From Adineta steineri (taxonomy: Eukaryota; Rotifera; Eurotatoria; Adinetida; Adinetidae): DNA of 64,000 bases. The stretch is taken from NCBI GenBank assembly GCA_905250115.1, contig CAJNOI010000009.1, positions 754,221-818,220 of the forward strand, written 5' to 3'. Both the position numbers and the translations under genes were made by a program. This document shows, piece by piece, positions 58,994-64,000 of the stretch; within the stretch, counting starts at the first letter, position 1; each line of letters begins with the position of its first letter. The notes under the pieces were generated by a model. That model had not been told where the DNA came from, searched no databases, and saw only the letters and a program-made list of their open reading frames with translations.

Positions 58994-61900
58994 TTTGTAT
59001 ACATGCTTGTATATTTTGTTAATGAACATCAAATGATAAAGAAAAGAAAAGTTCATATTATAATTTTCCTAGGCAATTTTCATTATGATAATATATCATA
59101 TTTATTTAGATAAAATAAGAATGATATTTTTTCTTATGAAACAATAGATGTAACTCTTATTTAAGTAATTTTCAATAATGCAAATGAAAATAAATAAATT
59201 ATTTTTTATTTCTGTTACAAGCTGAAACATGTTTTTATTGTCGAGTAGCTATGAATTCAATTTAATATAAAGCACGTTAGAGTTCAGTACATCCTATTTA
59301 ATTCTCAGATCTATAATTTCACATTTTTTTCTCTAAATTGAAAATGAGTATGATGTCAACGTGAAACGATCATATGTGCGGTTATATTATTTATGTATCT
59401 AAAATCAAAGGTAACCTGAGTAGAAATAATAATCCTTACGTGCTCGTTCGATATTTTACTAAGAGCGACTTATATCTTTTGCAAATGAATGTCACTCAAT
59501 TCTGATTATATTCAAGATAATATCGTTTTTAATTTTATCACGTGAAGAAGATTCCATATTTTCCCTCATACAGTTAGATATTTCTATTGCAAATAATCTA
59601 CTTTCAATGATGTTTTGTTTATCTCATTGACACATTCATTTGAGATATAAAGATTTTTTACATTATTGAGACTATCTTACACTTTTATATTGTTAAGAAG
59701 TGGAAAGTGGCTATGTGCATTCAAAAGGGTATAATGAATCAATTACTAAATATTAAGTTATATCATAATTCTACATACTTTGGTTATTAACATACATAAA
59801 ATATTCCAACTTAATGGTAGTTTATCAATTCTTTATTATACTCAAAAAAAAGTATAAACTATGTATTACAGTTGTGCATATACGAAAAAAAAACTTAATC
59901 GAAATAAAAATCAATCAGGTTACAAACATTTCTACCACTTCTTCTCTTGACCTTCGCAGAAAATAATTGAATTTTTGTTTCATTGCATTTACTAGAAATT
60001 GCACTACTAGTTAGTATATGAATTGCAAAACATATAAGACTAATCAACACTCAGTTCAAGATAATACTCTGTATTAAAGTACGATAATTAATCTATACTT
60101 CAATCTTTAGTTGCTTATTCACACTTACAAATCAAATGAATTCATTCATAGTACACGTGCATACTAGTCGGATTGTTTTTGCTCTTCATTTAACACTAAA
60201 TAATAAATACGTAGTTCATCAGAAAAAAGAACAAGATAAGGATTCTGTTTTTCAGCAAGCAGTTCTATATAAATTTGATTTTTGCTAAAAACATACTATG
60301 TCCTTAAGATAATATTATTCAATAACAATTTTGATAACGAACAGGTAGTTTCTATAACGAAATAACAATTCATAATTGATGGTTTTCAGGAATTTTTTTT
60401 TATTGAAATTACATTAAATATTCTTTCATCAATAAAATGATCCACGTTTAAATTTAAAGAAAAAAAAAATCATTTTTCATTATTTTAATAATTAAAATAT
60501 TTCGAAAATAATATAAGAATTCGTTAACTATTTGATTTTTATAATAGTTAAGTTGAAACTAGAAAATATTTATATGGTGTGTCATCTGTTATTTTTTAAT
60601 TTCTGCCTACGTGTTTTTTAACAAAATAAAGAAAAAAACGATGATTTTCATTTTTATTGAAAAATGAAAGTGTCAGATGAAAAACAATCGAACAGTACTT
60701 TTGTTTTTCAATATTGTTCTAGACAGAAAAAAGGAAGCGAAAATAGTAAAAGCAATAACAATAACATTCATTTAAATTTTTAAACACCATTTTCGTAAAG
60801 TTCTCAATTTATATGTATAGTAAATAAACTAAATTTTATGATTAATATTAACATAAGCAGATTTTTAATATAAAACTGCATGATTATTGTATGTTTTCGT
60901 GAATATTCATTCGTTTAACTAGGATTTTATTTGACATGAACAAAAGGAACTATGTATATAAAATCTTGAAGTGTAAATTATGATTTTGGGTACAAAAAAT
61001 AATATGCATGATTTGATCGATATTTTCTTTTTTCAAAAAAAGAGGTCTTCATATAAATAAATATAAATAGTGAAGAGATCGAAATTGCATTATTTTTTAA
61101 TTGTCTATACTTTTGAATTTAGGTTACATTTCTCTATTAAGATTTACTATATATATATGGTTACAAAACGTATGAATAAACATTTTATATATTCATTCCT
61201 GTAGTAAGAGTATTTTTTTAAGGGTATAGATTTATCTGTTCAGTATTTATTTGTTAGTTTATATTAGTAAAAGTTGTATAGTTTTAGTTAATATAAGTTT
61301 ATTAGACTAGTAATATTTGTTTGCGTGTGTAAACTAGAAAACAAATTCTTTTCTTAGAAAATATAAAGTACGAAATAACTTGAGTACCACACTCGCCAGT
61401 AGGACGCTTTAAAAGCACGTATTTGTTTGTTTACACATACAAATCAATTTTTGAAACAAGAGAGATGATTTCAAAGAATAGAATCATTCTTCAATTAAAG
61501 GTATGTGATCAAATTTTTCTATATGTAATTTTTATAAATTCAATAGTAACGAAAATGTATATATTATTACAAAAATAACTCTTTGTAATTTAAATTTCCT
61601 TGAAAATTTGTCATTTCAATGAAGAAGTAGTCATAAACATCAAGGCATTTAGATTACGATCAAAAATTAGAAAATCTTTAAGCAAATAAAATGTTAGAAT
61701 GAATTTTTTTTGTCGTTTGTACGTCTTTTTTCTTATCAATAATGAATGTATTAAAATATTTCGAATTTACTAGTAAAACCTACAATTCATTATCTTCTTA
61801 AATTCTATAAAAATCATATTTAAGGGTAAGATAATAATGTTACAGCTTCATATTAACAGAAGTGATTCTTTTGTATATCACAAATATTATAAATTTCGAA

Positions 61901-62473
61901 AGATTTTTCGTACCAATTTTTATTTTTTTTTTGCAAAATATCAAAAATTTCCAACTGCTCCCGTCAAAATATAAACTATATATATTCTTCTACTATAAAA
62001 CCTCACAATTTTCATACATGACGTCGGCTTCAAAAATCATGAAAACAACAAAACAATTCCAACATCGACATTGATTCATACAATTTTTTTTTATAAATTT
62101 TGTGTCATAGAATCGATCTTTTTTTTATTGTCGTTCTGTATTTCAAAAGAACAAAAAAGAAAAACTGAGAATAAGACTGATGCATATTATATTTACATAA
62201 CAAGAAATCATACATTACGTACAGACTGTTTTTGTGCAAACATGTTACTACCTTGTTTTCGAGTTAAAAGAAAAGTCTATGAATTTAGGAAGTTTTTACT
62301 TTCTATCGATATATATATATATATATATACGTGTCTCAGTTACAAAAAGATTCTTATTTGCGTAATGTTAGTGATGAAAAGACGCGTCTAATATATGTAT
62401 ATTTTTATTAATATGTTTGATTTCTCTGTACAATTCATAAAGAAATATATTTTTAGATATAGAGAATATCAAT
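58994..62473. other. Long non-coding stretch
   Basis: About 3.5 kb of very AT-rich sequence with many A and T runs. Open frames at 61862-62074 and 62071-62391 are low-complexity and have no domains or splice support. An (AT)n run lies at 62311-62330. Nothing else is supported. Confidence 0.4.
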
Positions 62474-63385
62474 ATGAAGAATAGTATTAAACTATGGTTT
62501 ATTTATTTACTAAACTTCACTCTTATTATATCAGTCTTCGGTGACACAACATTCATCCCTAATATTTCTACAGGTAAATAAATACTTTTTCTTTGCATCT
62601 TCTCAAATAGTAATGCTATTGAATAGGATTACTCAGTGATTCAGTAAAAGTGATCTTAAATTCAGTTAAATCGACGAGAAATATACTTTAATCATTTCTT
62701 AGAATATTATCATGATGATTTCATAATAATCGAATTAAATATAGGGCTTATTAGCAAGAATAGATCAGTTGAATCTGAAGCTGTTAAAGTCAAAATTGAA
62801 ATGAAATTAAACAGAGTTTGATTCTAATGTGACAGCATGATCTAATAAACTCTGATGTTCGTTTACAAAAGGTGGAAATAAAACGTCTATGTTAGTGAAA
62901 GTTAGAAAGCCATTGCTGATCGTTTTTGACTACTTACAATTGACAGTTGAGATCTATATCATTCATAGTATTTCATAAGTTCTAAAGCTTTTCTCAAGTT
63001 AACAAAATTCAAAAAGATATATATATATATCGTATTTTATTCTAGTTACTTCATTCGACACAACTGCTCAAATATCAATCAATTCAAATTCGACATACAT
63101 TATAACTAGTTGGAATAGTACAGGTATTTACCTATTATAATCATTAGAATAATATATAGATTCATTTAATACATATTGTTTATCTTCATATCAGTAGAAA
63201 TAACAATCAAATATCTTTTCCTAATTTATTATATCTTACTTATTATTGATAATACAACAATCATCATCCTTGCTTTATTCGAAATAAAACGGAGTAATAC
63301 TATCGAGATAGAGCAAACGTGCTATCCCTCACAATTCGAAACATCTAATTTTGTCAAATACTATATAAAATATCTTAAAATGTAA
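62474..63385 (+). CDS. Small single-pass membrane protein, unknown family
   Basis: Exons 62474-62573, 63046-63123 and 63195-63385 join with phases 1 and 1 to 122 residues. A signal peptide (MKNSIKLWFIYLLNFTLIIS) is followed by a Ser/Thr/Asn-rich ectodomain with several N-x-S/T sites (NIST, NSTY, NST), one membrane span (YLFLIYYILLII...IIILALF) and a short cytoplasmic tail with one Cys. Exons 2 and 3 are duplicated just downstream (63526 onward). A longer product using the downstream copy of exon 2 is conceivable. TTTTTAG ends 17 nt before the ATG. The family is not recognised and exon 1 to 2 linkage over a 472-bp intron is inferred from phase. Confidence 0.5.
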
Positions 63386-64000
63386 TAGAAATAGTAATAA
63401 GAAATTATTTATCAGTGAGATATCATTAAGAAGCTTGAGCTATATATATCATATTAAAGATAAGTATCAAGATTAAATAACAGTTTAGTTTTCTATATAT
63501 ATATATATATCTTATTAAATTGTAGACAATTCATCATACACAACTGTTCAAACACCAATCAATTCAAATTTGACATACATTATAACTAGCTGGGATACTT
63601 CAGGTATTTATCTATTATATTCGTCAGAATGCTATATAGATTCATTTACTACATATTGTTTATCTCCATATCGGTAGAGATAACAATAAATTATCTTTCC
63701 TTAATTTATTAAATCTTACTTATCATTGATAGTATGACTGTTATCATCCTTGCATATGTGCTTAGGTATCTCACACTTTATGTTCAACAAAACTGAGTAA
63801 TATTATCGAGATAAAACAAACGTGCTATCTCCCACAACTCGAAATCTCTCGTTTTGTTAGATACTGTATAAAAAAATTTCAAATATGATAGGAATAGTAA
63901 CAAGAATTTATTTATCAATGAGATATCGTCAAAAAGCTTGAGCTATACATGTTATATTAAAAATGATTAGTTTTCTCTCTCTCTATATATATATATCTTA
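63003..64000 (+). repeat. Tandem duplication of exons, unit about 480 bp, running off the right edge
   Basis: The segment beginning at about 63003, with exon 2 and exon 3 of the membrane-protein gene, recurs from about 63484. An AT-rich leader (TTTTCTATATATATAT...) introduces the second copy (63484) and again the start of a third (63968). In the second copy, exon 2 (63527-63602) is open and well matched (TTGTAG acceptor, TTCAG|GTATTT donor), but the acceptor of exon 3 changed from TCAG to TCGG and its frame has stops. So the second copy is partly decayed, or exon 2 alone is used. Confidence 0.7.

Noticed and set aside
61862..62391. Plus-strand open frames
   Set aside because: Phe/Ile/Tyr-rich low-complexity translations of T-rich sequence, with no domain or splice support.

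Overview
The window looks like nuclear DNA of a bdelloid rotifer (Adineta/Rotaria type). It is AT-rich, with many short introns (often 45-60 nt, gtaag...ttag). It carries dispersed arrays of a TGTGGG-like repeat, which is the bdelloid telomere repeat as I recall it. At 1428-1451 there is a near-match to the bdelloid spliced leader, placed directly before a splice donor. The organism call is inference from these signs plus gene content.

Two regions differ sharply. Positions 1 to about 28500 are accessory or subtelomere-like: a UDP-sugar transporter with an in-frame stop in a conserved motif, the candidate spliced-leader RNA gene, four decayed or intact copies of an unrecognised three-exon gene family, a GAPDH fragment that runs into a telomere-like array, a P450 relic, tandem fatty-acid elongases around a 100-N assembly gap, and about a dozen G-strand/C-strand telomere-like cassettes. 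Also here are a small secreted LRR protein, a CRAL-TRIO protein and the most striking gene, a predicted protein of about 2112 residues on the minus strand (17551-10583). It joins a RING finger, a RanBP2 zinc finger, a microbial-type poly(ADP-ribose) glycohydrolase domain and about 15 PBZ-like CCHH fingers.

Positions 28576 to about 57200 are gene-dense and conserved: a cytochrome P450 (+), then on the minus strand 5-oxoprolinase (29 exons), VMA21, beta-TrCP, an ATGL/PNPLA2-like lipase, and the close series GTPBP10 - PCID2 - CARHSP1-like - PSMC1 with gaps of 21, 51 and 227 bp, then an F-box protein. An ABHD4/5-like hydrolase follows on the plus strand. Splice-acceptor-like TAG sites lie within about 30 nt upstream of many start codons, which fits spliced-leader trans-splicing and possibly an operon.

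Positions 57200-64000 are sparse: a small secreted peptide, a small single-pass membrane protein, and a tandem duplication of the latter's last exons running to the right edge. Functional links: ATGL and an ABHD4/5 homologue both belong to neutral-lipid turnover; PARG/PBZ/E3 features belong to ADP-ribose signalling in DNA repair; PSMC1, beta-TrCP and the F-box protein belong to ubiquitin-proteasome turnover.
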